This document shows, piece by piece, positions 14,161 through 21,441 of a DNA stretch of 64,000 nucleotides. The position numbers and the translations under genes were made by a program. The stretch's first letter is position 1. Each line of letters starts with the position of its first letter. Below the pieces are notes generated by a model that was given only the letters and a program-made list of their open reading frames with translations, had not been told where the DNA came from and did no database searches. Source of the stretch: Rothia sp. SD9660Na (GTDB lineage Bacteria > Actinomycetota > Actinomycetes > Actinomycetales > Micrococcaceae); the NCBI RefSeq assembly GCF_030064065.1, contig NZ_CP125946.1:2046001-2110000 (forward strand), in the 5' to 3' direction.

Positions 14161-14817
14161 GTGCGCAAAGTCTTCCAAGCCGAACTACAGCACGTCGGCG
14201 AAGAGCTGATTCATATCGCTACCCTGATCCAGGAGGCTCTCGGCCGCGCTTCGGATGCCTTCTTGCAGGCCGATATTCAAGAAGCCGAAGAGGTCATTAC
14301 CAACGATGCCCGCATCGACTTCATGCAAAACGAACTCGATGAGCGCGCTATCGATATTCTGGCCCTGCAAGGCCCGGTAGCTTCCGACCTGCGCATGATC
14401 GTGGGTGCCCTGCGCATGAGCTCGTCCCTGGAGCGTATGGGTGACCTTGCCCGCCACATCGCCCAGGTGGCCCGCATGCGCTACCCCGAGCACGTCCTAC
14501 CCGAGTCTATCGTGCCGGTCTTCCGCGAAATTATCGAGCTGGATCAGAAAATCATTGCCAGCGTCATTAGCCTGTTGGAAACCCGCGAGCTCTCCCACAC
14601 CCAGGACATCATCAAGCACAAGATACGCATCAACGAGCTGCACGTTGAGGTCTTCAACCGCATGGCAGCTGCCGACTGGGGCCAGAACGCCCAGGTCACC
14701 GTCGACGTCACCCTGGCATCCCGCTACCTGGAGCGCTTTGGCGATCACGGCGTCTCGGTAGCCCGCAAGGTCACCTATCTGGTCACCGGCGACTGGAACG
14801 CCGTCCCCAGCATCTAG
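14161..14817 (+). CDS. phoU: phosphate-transport regulator PhoU
   Basis: PhoU is the cytoplasmic negative regulator that links the Pst phosphate transporter to the sensor kinase. The 218 residues form the two repeated three-helix PhoU domains. The metal-binding-type helices read DFMQNELDERAIDILALQGPVASDLRMIVGALR-like (about 55-87), with the repeat around HKIRINELHVEVFNRM and VTLASRYLERFGDH in the second half; the E(D)xxxD-type acidic residues are present. It starts at a GTG with GGAAAGGA upstream. It is divergent from senX3-regX3, as in mycobacteria and Arthrobacter. No pst genes are in the window. Confidence 0.95.
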   Translation: MRKVFQAELQHVGEELIHIATLIQEALGRASDAFLQADIQEAEEVITNDARIDFMQNELDERAIDILALQGPVASDLRMIVGALRMSSSLERMGDLARHIAQVARMRYPEHVLPESIVPVFREIIELDQKIIASVISLLETRELSHTQDIIKHKIRINELHVEVFNRMAAADWGQNAQVTVDVTLASRYLERFGDHGVSVARKVTYLVTGDWNAVPSI

Positions 14818-14860
14818 GCTGGTAGGCATCTCCCCTCCCCTGAGAGAAGAGCGGACGCCC

Positions 14861-14939
14861 GGGCAGGGTGGGTTCTTGACCGCCAGCTGGCTCGGGGCTG
14901 GCGTTAAGGGTGCTGGCGGGAAAGAACCCACACCTGCCC
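14861..14939. repeat. large nested inverted repeat after phoU
   Basis: Outer arms GGGCAGG-GTGGGTTCTT (14861-14876) and AAGAACCCAC-A-CCTGCCC (14922-14939) pair across 45 bases. These contain a second hairpin, CGCCAGC/GCTGGCG. A GCGGACGCC copy abuts the left arm (14851). It may be a structured RNA, a terminator part, or a REP-like element. Confidence 0.6.
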
Positions 14940-14952
14940 TATCTCGTAGGAA

Positions 14953-15002
14953 ACCACAGTGCCCCGCCCTCCTCAACGAGGAAGGCGGGGCACTCAGTGG
15001 TT
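14953..15002. terminator. bidirectional terminator between phoU and gpmA
   Basis: CCAC-AGTGCCCCGCC/GGCGGGGCACT-GTGG arms form a long GC-rich stem between two convergent genes, followed by TTAATAAA. Confidence 0.8.
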
Positions 15003-15021
15003 AATAAACCCGGGCTAGACC

Positions 15022-15762
15022 TTACTTCTTACCCTGGTTAGCAACAGCCTTAATGGCGTCCTTAGCGGCCTCGGGGTCCAGGTACTCGCCGGGACCGACG
15101 GGCTTGAAGTTCTCGTCGAGCTCGTAGTAAAGGGGGATACCGGTGGGGATGTTCAGACCGGCGATGTCCTCATCTGAGATGCCTTCGAGGTTCTTAACCA
15201 GGGCGCGCAGGGAGTTACCGTGGGCAGCAACCAGAACGGTCTTGCCAGCCTTCAGGTCTTCCTTGATGTCTGATTCCCAGTAGGGCAGCATGCGCTCGAG
15301 GACGTCCTTGAGACACTCGGTGCGGGGAGCGTTCTCAATGTCTGCATAGCGGGGGTCGTTAGCCTGTGAGAACTCGTCGTTGTCGTCGAGGGCCGGAGGC
15401 GGAACATCGTAGGAGCGACGCCAGGTCATGAACTGCTCTTCGCCGTAGGTTTCGAGGGTCTGAGTCTTGTCCTTACCCTGGAGGGCACCGTAGTGACGCT
15501 CGTTCAGGCGCCAGTTGCGCTTAACGGGGATCCAGTGGCGGTCGGCGGCATCGAGAGCCAGGTTAGCGGTGTTGATGGCGCGGCGCTGCAGGGAGGTGTG
15601 GACGACATCGGGGAGGATGCCGCGTTCCTTCAGCAGTTCACCACCGCGGGTAGCTTCGGCGCGACCCTTCTCGGTCAGGGCAACGTCTACCCAGCCGGTG
15701 AAGAGGTTCTTTTCGTTCCATTCTGATTGCCCGTGACGGAGCAGTACCAATTTGTAAGTCAT
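15022..15762 (-). CDS. gpmA: 2,3-bisphosphoglycerate-dependent phosphoglycerate mutase
   Basis: Interconverts 3- and 2-phosphoglycerate in glycolysis and gluconeogenesis. The 246-residue protein is a dPGM of the histidine phosphatase superfamily. [12 protein letters not shown] near the N terminus carries the phospho-histidine. [14 protein letters not shown] and the second catalytic His in [15 protein letters not shown] follow. I start it at the ATG at 15762 because the family begins [11 protein letters not shown]. An upstream in-frame codon at 15810 lies inside a terminator hairpin. GATAAT lies 6 bases before this ATG, consistent with a near-leaderless transcript. phoU-gpmA neighbourhood is common in actinobacteria. 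Confidence 0.97.
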   Translation of the reverse strand: MTYKLVLLRHGQSEWNEKNLFTGWVDVALTEKGRAEATRGGELLKERGILPDVVHTSLQRRAINTANLALDAADRHWIPVKRNWRLNERHYGALQGKDKTQTLETYGEEQFMTWRRSYDVPPPALDDNDEFSQANDPRYADIENAPRTECLKDVLERMLPYWESDIKEDLKAGKTVLVAAHGNSLRALVKNLEGISDEDIAGLNIPTGIPLYYELDENFKPVGPGEYLDPEAAKDAIKAVANQGKK

Positions 15763-15774
15763 ACCCCCATTATC
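15760..15774 (-). promoter_or_regulatory. candidate leaderless promoter of gpmA
   Basis: GATAAT (15774-15769, minus strand) sits 6 bases before the ATG. It supports the shorter start. The intervening GGGGG could alternatively act as a weak ribosome site. Confidence 0.4.
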
Positions 15775-15800
15775 CCACTCACACCCTCCAAAGCAAAGAT

Positions 15801-15867
15801 AAACCCACACATATTCACGGAAAACCCGGTCTTTTCCGGCGGGTTCTTCGTGAATATGTGTGGGTTT
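15801..15867 (-). terminator. terminator upstream of gpmA
   Basis: A perfect 19-base arm pair (AAACCCACACATATTCACG and its complement) encloses an inner AACCCG/CGGGTT pair. It ends transcription from the metB/DUF2516 side before gpmA and overlaps the false upstream gpmA start. Confidence 0.85.
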
Positions 15868-15891
15868 TTCAGACTTTAACGCAAGCTGCGA

Positions 15892-16206
15892 CTAACGGCG
15901 GCGTACCGCAACAGCGGGGCGGACGTCCGCGAGGAAGACCCCCACGGCGGTTGCGGCAATGAGCTGCAAGAAAATAGAGCCGCCGCCGATAGTCAGTGAC
16001 TGCCAGACCATCAGCACAGAGAATACAGCCGCTGCCGCGGTTACGCCCACCCAGAAGCCCTTGGTGCGCTTGAAGGCGCTCTGGTAGGCGTAGCTTGAGG
16101 CGCGGGCGGCCTCAACCAGGGCGAAAATCGACAGGGCGGCAACTACCAGGGCCAGGGCAAGGCCCACGTAGTAGGTGACCATCAGAATCAGGGCAATGGG
16201 GGTCAT
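15892..16206 (-). CDS. DUF2516 family membrane protein
   Basis: A 104-residue integral membrane protein of the actinobacterial DUF2516 family. Three hydrophobic helices are visible: residues 5-31 (ALILMVTYYVGLALALVVAALSI-like), about 50-68 (FWVGVTAAAAVFSVLMVWQ) and 76-92. A basic loop (SAFKRTKGF) lies between the first two, and the tail is RRR. Function is not known to me. It follows metB by 12 bases and is followed by a terminator. The C-terminal codons contain the perfect palindrome GCGGACGTCCGC (15919-15930). Confidence 0.85.
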   Translation of the reverse strand: MTPIALILMVTYYVGLALALVVAALSIFALVEAARASSYAYQSAFKRTKGFWVGVTAAAAVFSVLMVWQSLTIGGGSIFLQLIAATAVGVFLADVRPAVAVRRR

Positions 16207-16218
16207 GGCGTCCGTTCG

Positions 16219-17400
16219 TTACTTGAGGTTGTCGAGGGCCGCGGCCAGGTCATTGTAGAGGTCATCGACGTTCTCGATACCTACCGACAGGCGCAGTAGC
16301 GACTCGGGGATTGAGTGGGGCTCCGAACCGTGACGGCGGCGGCGTTCAATCAGTGATTCTACGCCACCGAGGCTAGTTGCGGGTGTCCAGATGTTCAGGG
16401 CTTTGACCACGCGGTCGGTTTCTTCGGCAGTGGCGTCCAGGGTGATGGAGAGGATCGAGCCGAAGGTGCGCATCTGTGCGGACGCCCGCTCAAAGCCGGG
16501 GTCGGTAGGCAGTCCGGGGTAGCGCACGGCCTTGACGGCGGGGTGGGCCTGCAGGCGCTGGGCCAGTTCGATGGCGTTAGCGGCGGCGCGTTCAACGCGC
16601 ACACCCAGGGTGCGGACGCCGCGCAGACCCAGCCAGGCTTCGAAGGGGCCGGCGATAGCGCCGTTGGTGGTGCGGTGGGCGGCCATGGCTTCGCGCAGGG
16701 TCGGTTTAGAGGTGACGGTGATGCCCAGCAGCACATCGGAGTGACCGGCGATGGACTTGGTGGCGGAATGGACGACCACATCGGCACCCAGGGCCAGGGG
16801 GTTCTGCCCCAGCGGGGTGGCGAAGGTGTTGTCAACAGCAGAGACGATACCCAGGCGCTGAGTTGCCGCGAGGATAGCGGGCAGGTCGGCGACCTCCATC
16901 ATGGGATTGGTGGGGGACTCCATCCAGAGCAACACCTTGGGAGCAGCGTAGTTGATGTTCTCGGGGGTGGTACCGGCAGTAGCGGCGGCCTTTTCGAGTT
17001 CGGCAATGACGGACTCGGTGTTTTCAATGTCGAGGCGCACCACGGTGGTGATACCGCGGGCTTCGAGACGCTTAGCCATAGACACAGATGCCATGTAGGT
17101 ATGCTCGGGCAGCAGAATAATAGAGCCAACGGGCACCAGATCCTGCACCGCGGCAACGGCTGCCATGCCGGAGGCAAAGACCAGGCCGGGCAGCTCTGCC
17201 CCTTCAAGGTCAGCGACGACCTCTTCGATGCCGTCCCAGCTCTGGTTGGAGAAGCGGGCATAGGTGTTGAGGTCTGAGGGGCCGGTCTGGCGGAAGGTGG
17301 ACGACATAGCAATCGGCGGGTTCACGGGAGCCAGATCATCGTGGGCGGGGCGGCCACCGGCCACCAGGCGGGTTTCAGGTGAGAGGTTCTGTTCAGTCAT
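16219..17400 (-). CDS. trans-sulfuration PLP enzyme, cystathionine gamma-synthase/lyase type
   Basis: A 393-residue member of the Cys/Met metabolism PLP family (fold type I). FASGMAAVAAVQDL binds the cofactor phosphate, WMESPTNPMMEV and VDNTFATP hold cofactor contacts including the Asp, and the Schiff-base lysine lies in VHSATKSIAGHSDVLLG. The C-terminal LRLSVGIENVDDL is typical. The family covers cystathionine gamma-synthase, gamma-lyase and O-acylhomoserine sulfhydrylase, which sequence alone does not separate; cystathionine gamma-synthase is the usual call for actinobacterial members. It would act in methionine/cysteine interconversion. TATCGT lies 7 bases before the ATG, suggesting a leaderless mRNA. 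Confidence 0.9.
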   Translation of the reverse strand: MTEQNLSPETRLVAGGRPAHDDLAPVNPPIAMSSTFRQTGPSDLNTYARFSNQSWDGIEEVVADLEGAELPGLVFASGMAAVAAVQDLVPVGSIILLPEHTYMASVSMAKRLEARGITTVVRLDIENTESVIAELEKAAATAGTTPENINYAAPKVLLWMESPTNPMMEVADLPAILAATQRLGIVSAVDNTFATPLGQNPLALGADVVVHSATKSIAGHSDVLLGITVTSKPTLREAMAAHRTTNGAIAGPFEAWLGLRGVRTLGVRVERAAANAIELAQRLQAHPAVKAVRYPGLPTDPGFERASAQMRTFGSILSITLDATAEETDRVVKALNIWTPATSLGGVESLIERRRRHGSEPHSIPESLLRLSVGIENVDDLYNDLAAALDNLK

Positions 17401-17413
17401 AGGTTCAACGATA
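17398..17413 (-). promoter_or_regulatory. candidate leaderless promoter of the trans-sulfuration gene
   Basis: TATCGT (17413-17408, minus strand), TGAACCT, then ATG. There is no purine-rich ribosome site before the ATG. Confidence 0.4.
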
Positions 17414-17496
17414 CGCGCCCAGGCGCAGCCGGTGCCAGGGGCAGGTCACAGGGTGACACATGGGGGCGGACGCCAGTGAGCAGCTGGCTCTTAGCG

Positions 17497-18081
17497 CTAC
17501 CGGCCTTTAGGGCCCCACCACTGAAACGCGAGCGCCACAAGACCGGCCAAGGCGCAGGTTAAAAGAACCTGGGTAGGGTTAGGGTGAGCATCAAGTAGCC
17601 AGGCCCAGGGGGCAAAATCTCCACCTGGGCGGCGGGCAAAAACAGTGGTCAGCAGAAGAAAGCTAGGAGGAAGAAGGCTCACATAGGGCCCAAGGGGCCG
17701 GTAGAGTATCGAAACTAAACCTAGTAGCCCTAGCAGTTTCACCAGTACCGGCCCGCTTGCTGGCCCCCAGAGGCAGACTGCACTAAAGGTCAGGCAGGCG
17801 AAGAGGCCCAGGCTAACTGCCAACAGGTGGGAGTAGGTGAGGACTCCGCGCGGCGCTACCTGTTCCCAGATGCGGGTCGTGGGGTAGGCGGCAAGAGCGA
17901 TTGCTGTGACCGCGCAGGCTACCAGTACAGCATCAGCAGGTATAGACCGAGCCAGGGTCGGAATGAAATCAGGTAGAGGAAGATAGAGGAGGGTTCCCTG
18001 CCATAGGCCCAGCAGCCCTGAAACAAATAAGAGCACTAGAACTACCTGCACCACGTACCGGGATTTGAGAAAATAGCGCAT
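17497..18081 (-). CDS. membrane protein of ABC exporter module (permease-like, 6 TM)
   Basis: A 194-residue, very hydrophobic protein with about six predicted membrane helices spread over its whole length (roughly 10-35, 50-67, 80-108, 112-126, 132-150 and 170-188). No family was recognised. It is the last gene of a four-gene minus-strand unit; its start codon directly follows the stop of the 411-residue membrane protein (18081/18082). That layout, with an ABC ATPase at the front, suggests it is a second permease subunit of a heteromeric exporter. Codon use is less GC-rich than in flanking housekeeping genes (many CTA, TTA and TAG-containing contexts), hinting at acquisition. Confidence 0.7.
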   Translation of the reverse strand: MRYFLKSRYVVQVVLVLLFVSGLLGLWQGTLLYLPLPDFIPTLARSIPADAVLVACAVTAIALAAYPTTRIWEQVAPRGVLTYSHLLAVSLGLFACLTFSAVCLWGPASGPVLVKLLGLLGLVSILYRPLGPYVSLLPPSFLLLTTVFARRPGGDFAPWAWLLDAHPNPTQVLLTCALAGLVALAFQWWGPKGR

Positions 18082-19317
18082 CTAGGTTCCCTCGGGTAGG
18101 GAGCAGATGCTCAGAGCTGCATAGAGTTCCCGGATTTCTTCTTCTTGCGTACGGTCTAAGGTAAAGGAGTCCTCGCTAAGATAGTCCGTGAGTCGATCCT
18201 GTAGAAGGTCAGCGGAATCGCTATACCGTTTGAAACCTTCAAGATTATCTTCTGCCAGCAAGGCACCGGTACACCGGTCTAAAGGTGAAGTGTAGATAGA
18301 GGCAACCATTCGATGGGCTTCATCTACTGTCAGGGTTGGAGGGTAGGCAATGTAGGCCGTTCCCTCGTACAGGGCCGGAATATTCTCACCCCGGTAGATG
18401 ACTGCCCGCCTCACCTGGGGTAGCCCTATACCCTGTAGTTTCTTAAAGTCAGATGAAATCTGCTCCCGTAAGTCGCCCCTTGCCAAAGATACCTTCCCCA
18501 CGCAGACCTCCGGCTCCTGAGCGGCGCAGGCAAGCTCACCGTCAGCGAGATAAGAGGTCGCGACCGGGCCCAGGTGACCAGCCACGGTATAGCCAGCGCC
18601 CCCACCCACTGCAAGAGCTGCCATAGCTAATCCAACCTTGATAAGTCGGCGTCCGCCCTGCCAAATAGCTAAGGCCAGAAAACTGCCACCAACTACTACA
18701 GAAAAAACAATGAGCGCAACGGGGGCAGCCGGGTCTATATGTTCTACAGGCGAGCAGCACATCACCATAGCCGGGCCCGCAAGATAGCGTACGAAAGTAA
18801 TGGGCAGCGTCCAGGTAAAAGCTAACCAGAGGTAGCTTGCCAGCAGGGCTAGGGGGTAGGCAAGAGCCGGGCGCAACAATTTACCCAGCCAGTAGCCCAG
18901 GGCAAGATGAACGAGTAGAGCCGCGCACTGTGCCAAAAGAATCAACGAAAATCGAGTGTTTGGTAGCGCTCCTGAAAAGGCAAGCAAACCTAAAACCCCA
19001 GCCACCTGGGCTGCCGCTCCACCAAGAAAAGAAGGAGCCAGCCATAGCCCCATCACCTGCCAGCTCGGTCGCGCTGCCGTCATATGGATTAGCTCAGTAC
19101 GGCGCAGCTGAACCCCGGTCCAGCAGGAGGCCATGCAGGTCAGGCCAGCTGAAAAGATGAGTAGGAGCGAAGCCTGCCCGGCAGCAGATTCAGCATTACC
19201 CACAATGGTGGCAGAGTTACTGTAGACCAGGATGTAGAGGGCATTGAGAATCAAGGCAGCAGGAAGCAGTTTAAAAGCCAGATGACTTGTGAAGAGTCGT
19301 AAGGAAATAGGCCGCAT
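18082..19317 (-). CDS. membrane protein of ABC exporter module (permease-like with extracytoplasmic domain)
   Basis: A 411-residue protein. Roughly the first 245 residues contain six or seven membrane helices, starting near residue 14 (LLPAALILNALYILVYS), through LLLIFSAGLTCMASC, to a last one around VGLAMAALAVGGGAGYTVAG. The final 160 residues are soluble, acidic and probably outside the cell. They carry two pairs of Cys (ACAAQEPEVC and, later, RCTG...SICS) that could form disulfides. No known family motif was seen. It lies 3 bases after the ATPase gene stop and abuts the next membrane gene. It is best read as the main permease of an ABC exporter whose cargo may be the small secreted protein encoded just upstream; that link is inference. 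Confidence 0.7.
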   Translation of the reverse strand: MRPISLRLFTSHLAFKLLPAALILNALYILVYSNSATIVGNAESAAGQASLLLIFSAGLTCMASCWTGVQLRRTELIHMTAARPSWQVMGLWLAPSFLGGAAAQVAGVLGLLAFSGALPNTRFSLILLAQCAALLVHLALGYWLGKLLRPALAYPLALLASYLWLAFTWTLPITFVRYLAGPAMVMCCSPVEHIDPAAPVALIVFSVVVGGSFLALAIWQGGRRLIKVGLAMAALAVGGGAGYTVAGHLGPVATSYLADGELACAAQEPEVCVGKVSLARGDLREQISSDFKKLQGIGLPQVRRAVIYRGENIPALYEGTAYIAYPPTLTVDEAHRMVASIYTSPLDRCTGALLAEDNLEGFKRYSDSADLLQDRLTDYLSEDSFTLDRTQEEEIRELYAALSICSLPEGT

Positions 19318-19320
19318 GGT

Positions 19321-20052
19321 TTACCGGTCCATGAAGTGATTAAAGGCTGCAAGGGCTTGCTCTTGCGGGCTGCCCTGAAAGGGTTTGAGAAAGGCAGCGG
19401 TACTGCCCGAGAATTGCAGATGCCCCTGGCTCAAAGCAAGAACGTTCTGGTAGATTTCGTCAAGCTGGTAGAGATCATGAGTAGCCACCAGGACAATGCG
19501 CTCCTGCCCGATGCTAGAGATTAGCCGGTTAATCCCGTCCTTATGGGAGGGGTCAAGGCCTGCGGTGGGTTCATCAAGGAGTAGAACTGTAGCGCCGGTA
19601 GCAAGAGCACCTGCGATAGCCAGACGTTGGGTCTCACCACCTGAGAGTTCCGTGGCTTTTCTGTTTGCTAGTTCTGTCAGGTGAGTGGCCACAAGAGCTT
19701 CTTGGGCTAGGGAGTTCATCTCTAGGGCCGAGTTTGATGCTAACCAGCTAACGTAGCGGATATGTTCTTCTACTGTGAGCCCAGGTACCGGGTTATAGTG
19801 CTGGGGCACCAGGGCTATATGTTTGCGGTAGCGCTTGGACTGCTGGCTACTATCGAGTTCTTGGTGCCCAAGGTTGAGGCTAATGGTGCCTTGGGCGGGT
19901 TTAAGGGCTGTTGCTATGAGTGAGAAGAGTGTGCTCTTCCCTGCCCCGTTGTGGCCGAGCAGAGCGGTAGCGCCGGGTGCTAGCGTGAAGCTAAGGTTAT
20001 GAAGCACCCGGCGCCGTTGCCGAGAGTAGCTAAGATTTTCTACAGAAATCAT
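19321..20052 (-). CDS. ABC transporter ATP-binding protein
   Basis: A 243-residue single-domain ABC ATPase. Walker A is LLGHNGAGKSTL (residues 32-42), the Q-loop lies around LVPQHYNP, the signature is ELSGGETQRLAIAGAL, Walker B is VLLLDEPTAGLDP, and the H-loop His is in VLVATHDLYQL. All catalytic residues are intact. It is followed at 3 bases by the 411-residue membrane protein and then the 194-residue one. It starts 8 bases after the stop of the small secreted protein gene, so all four look cotranscribed. The subfamily resembles exporters and bacteriocin-immunity type ATPases rather than importers. Cargo unknown. Confidence 0.88.
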   Translation of the reverse strand: MISVENLSYSRQRRRVLHNLSFTLAPGATALLGHNGAGKSTLFSLIATALKPAQGTISLNLGHQELDSSQQSKRYRKHIALVPQHYNPVPGLTVEEHIRYVSWLASNSALEMNSLAQEALVATHLTELANRKATELSGGETQRLAIAGALATGATVLLLDEPTAGLDPSHKDGINRLISSIGQERIVLVATHDLYQLDEIYQNVLALSQGHLQFSGSTAAFLKPFQGSPQEQALAAFNHFMDR

Positions 20053-20060
20053 AGTTCATT

Positions 20061-20477
20061 CTAATACGACTGCTTCACATAGGATACATCTAGATAGTAG
20101 TTACTAACATACTGGTCATTCAGTCGTTCAACTTTGAAATAATATTCATTCGGCCTTGTCATCCGGTCAAAATTATAAGTGCCGCAATTCTGATTAACTC
20201 CTCCAAATCTATAGTCCGGAAAGAGACCCATTTTATCCCACAAGACCAAATCAATGGATTTTAGATTACTGTAACGGAGGGAACATCCCTGAAAATAGGT
20301 AACGGTATTACTGGAGTCTGACGCATTATCCTGCCATGCTCGGGAGGTAAAACCAGGAAGAGCACCTGAAATACTAGATTCCCACTGCCCTTCAGCAAAA
20401 GCTGCCCCTGCAAAATACAGTTGAGCTCAGGGCAGCAATGGGAACGCCACCCCAAACTTTCTCCTAGAGAAAAACAT
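20061..20477 (-). pseudogene. small secreted protein, interrupted by in-frame TGA
   Basis: On the minus strand one frame runs from ATG (20477) to TAG (20061) with a single TGA at 20429-20427 (codon 17). Read through, it encodes about 138 residues. A basic start (MFFSRRK) and hydrophobic stretch end in GAAFA, a classical Sec cleavage site near residue 28. The mature part of about 110 residues starts EGQWESS and has two Cys (FQGCSLR, NQNCGTY) and a Tyr-rich end (NYYLDVSYVKQSY). AGAAGG lies 10 bases before the ATG. The stop falls inside the signal peptide, so export would be lost unless the TGA is a sequencing error, is read through, or a later start is used. It leads an operon with an ABC exporter. 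The region is clearly more AT-rich than its neighbours. Confidence 0.65.
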
Positions 20478-20723
20478 GACATCGAACCCTTCTATCGGTA
20501 TTTAATATATTTACATTGAGACCTGCGTCTCTCATGCCTAAAACAATACTACAGATAGAGTTTTGAAGTCAATAGCTCTTTGTTCTATGCGGAGCCGTTA
20601 CTAAAGAATTCTTTCCAACAGATTGGTTAAGCACGCTTGCATTGCCTTGTGGGCGAAGCGAACCAGGCAAGAGAATCATAGCAAGCGCAAACCTACCAAA
20701 ATTCTTATGGGTAAACCTCTTGA

Positions 20724-20739
20724 TAGGCTTATACCCGTG
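20724..20739 (+). promoter_or_regulatory. candidate leaderless promoter of tmk
   Basis: TAGGCT (20724-20729), TATACCC, then GTG at 20737. It supports this GTG over earlier in-frame codons. Confidence 0.4.
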
Positions 20740-21441
20740 ACCCAAGCACTTATCTACACCCCAGAAGCCGACCCGGGCGTCCGCACCCTCCCGGCGGACG
20801 CGAGCAGCGCAGCCCGCCCCTACCCTGGAACCTTTATCGCCTTTGAAGGCGGGGACGGCTCGGGCAAAACCACCCAGATTAAACTCCTGGCCGACGCCCT
20901 AACCCAGCGCGGCTACTCGGTGCTGGTCACCCGCGAACCCGGCGGAACCGATGTCGGTGAGAAACTCCGCGCCCTGGTTCTTGAACACGGCAACGGTGAG
21001 ATTGACCCCCACACCGAAGCCCTGATGTTTGCCGCCTCCCGCGCGGCCCACGCCCACCAGAAGATTCGCCCCGCCCTTGAAGCCGGGCAGGTGGTGCTCT
21101 GCGACCGCTACATCGATTCATCAGCTGCCTACCAGGGGGCCGGCCGGGGCCTGGGCATCGGCACCGTAGTAGATCTCAGCCGCTGGGCTACCTCTAACCT
21201 GCTGCCCGACACCACCATTCTGCTCGATGTGCCCTTGGCCGAAGGACGTTCCCGCACAGGCACCCGGGGCGCCGCCGACCGCATGGAATCAGCAGATGAC
21301 ACCTTCCACCGCACCCTACACGCCACATTCCAGCAGCTAGCCGACGCCAACCCCGAGCGGTACGCCCGCATTGACGGTGCCCGCCCCATCGAGGACGTCC
21401 ACAAGGACGTGCTAGCAGCAGCCCTGGGGAGTATCGCATGA
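20737..21441 (+). CDS. tmk: thymidylate kinase
   Basis: Phosphorylates dTMP to dTDP for DNA synthesis. From the GTG at 20737 the protein has 234 residues. P-loop FEGGDGSGKTTQ at about 36-47, the DR(Y/H) motif in CDRYIDSSAAYQG, and the lid region LAEGRSRTGTRGAADRMES are all visible. The segment before the P-loop (residues about 8-30, ADPGVRTLPADASSAARP) is not part of the family and holds an inverted GCGTCCGC/GCGGACGC pair. Earlier in-frame starts at 20623 and 20707 would add unlikely residues. The stop overlaps the holB start by 4 bases, a widespread tmk-holB pairing. Confidence 0.95.
   Translation: MTQALIYTPEADPGVRTLPADASSAARPYPGTFIAFEGGDGSGKTTQIKLLADALTQRGYSVLVTREPGGTDVGEKLRALVLEHGNGEIDPHTEALMFAASRAAHAHQKIRPALEAGQVVLCDRYIDSSAAYQGAGRGLGIGTVVDLSRWATSNLLPDTTILLDVPLAEGRSRTGTRGAADRMESADDTFHRTLHATFQQLADANPERYARIDGARPIEDVHKDVLAAALGSIA
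20777..20801. repeat. inverted GCGTCCGC/GCGGACGC pair in tmk
   Basis: Perfect 8-base arms (20777-20784 and 20794-20801) separated by 9 bases, inside the non-conserved N-terminal segment of tmk. One of a recurring set in this window. Confidence 0.7.

Noticed and set aside
15763..15810. Longer gpmA N terminus
   Set aside because: The extra 16 codons lie partly in a perfect terminator hairpin, and the family begins at the later ATG.
16543..17277. 244-codon frame antisense to the trans-sulfuration gene
   Set aside because: Gly/His/Gln-rich shadow of a conserved enzyme with no start signals.
20261..20482. 73-codon frame (starting MSCFSLGES) in the second frame of the secreted protein gene
   Set aside because: Its product lacks a signal-peptide or fold pattern, whereas the other frame gives a signal peptide with a cleavage site and a coherent mature protein after the single TGA.
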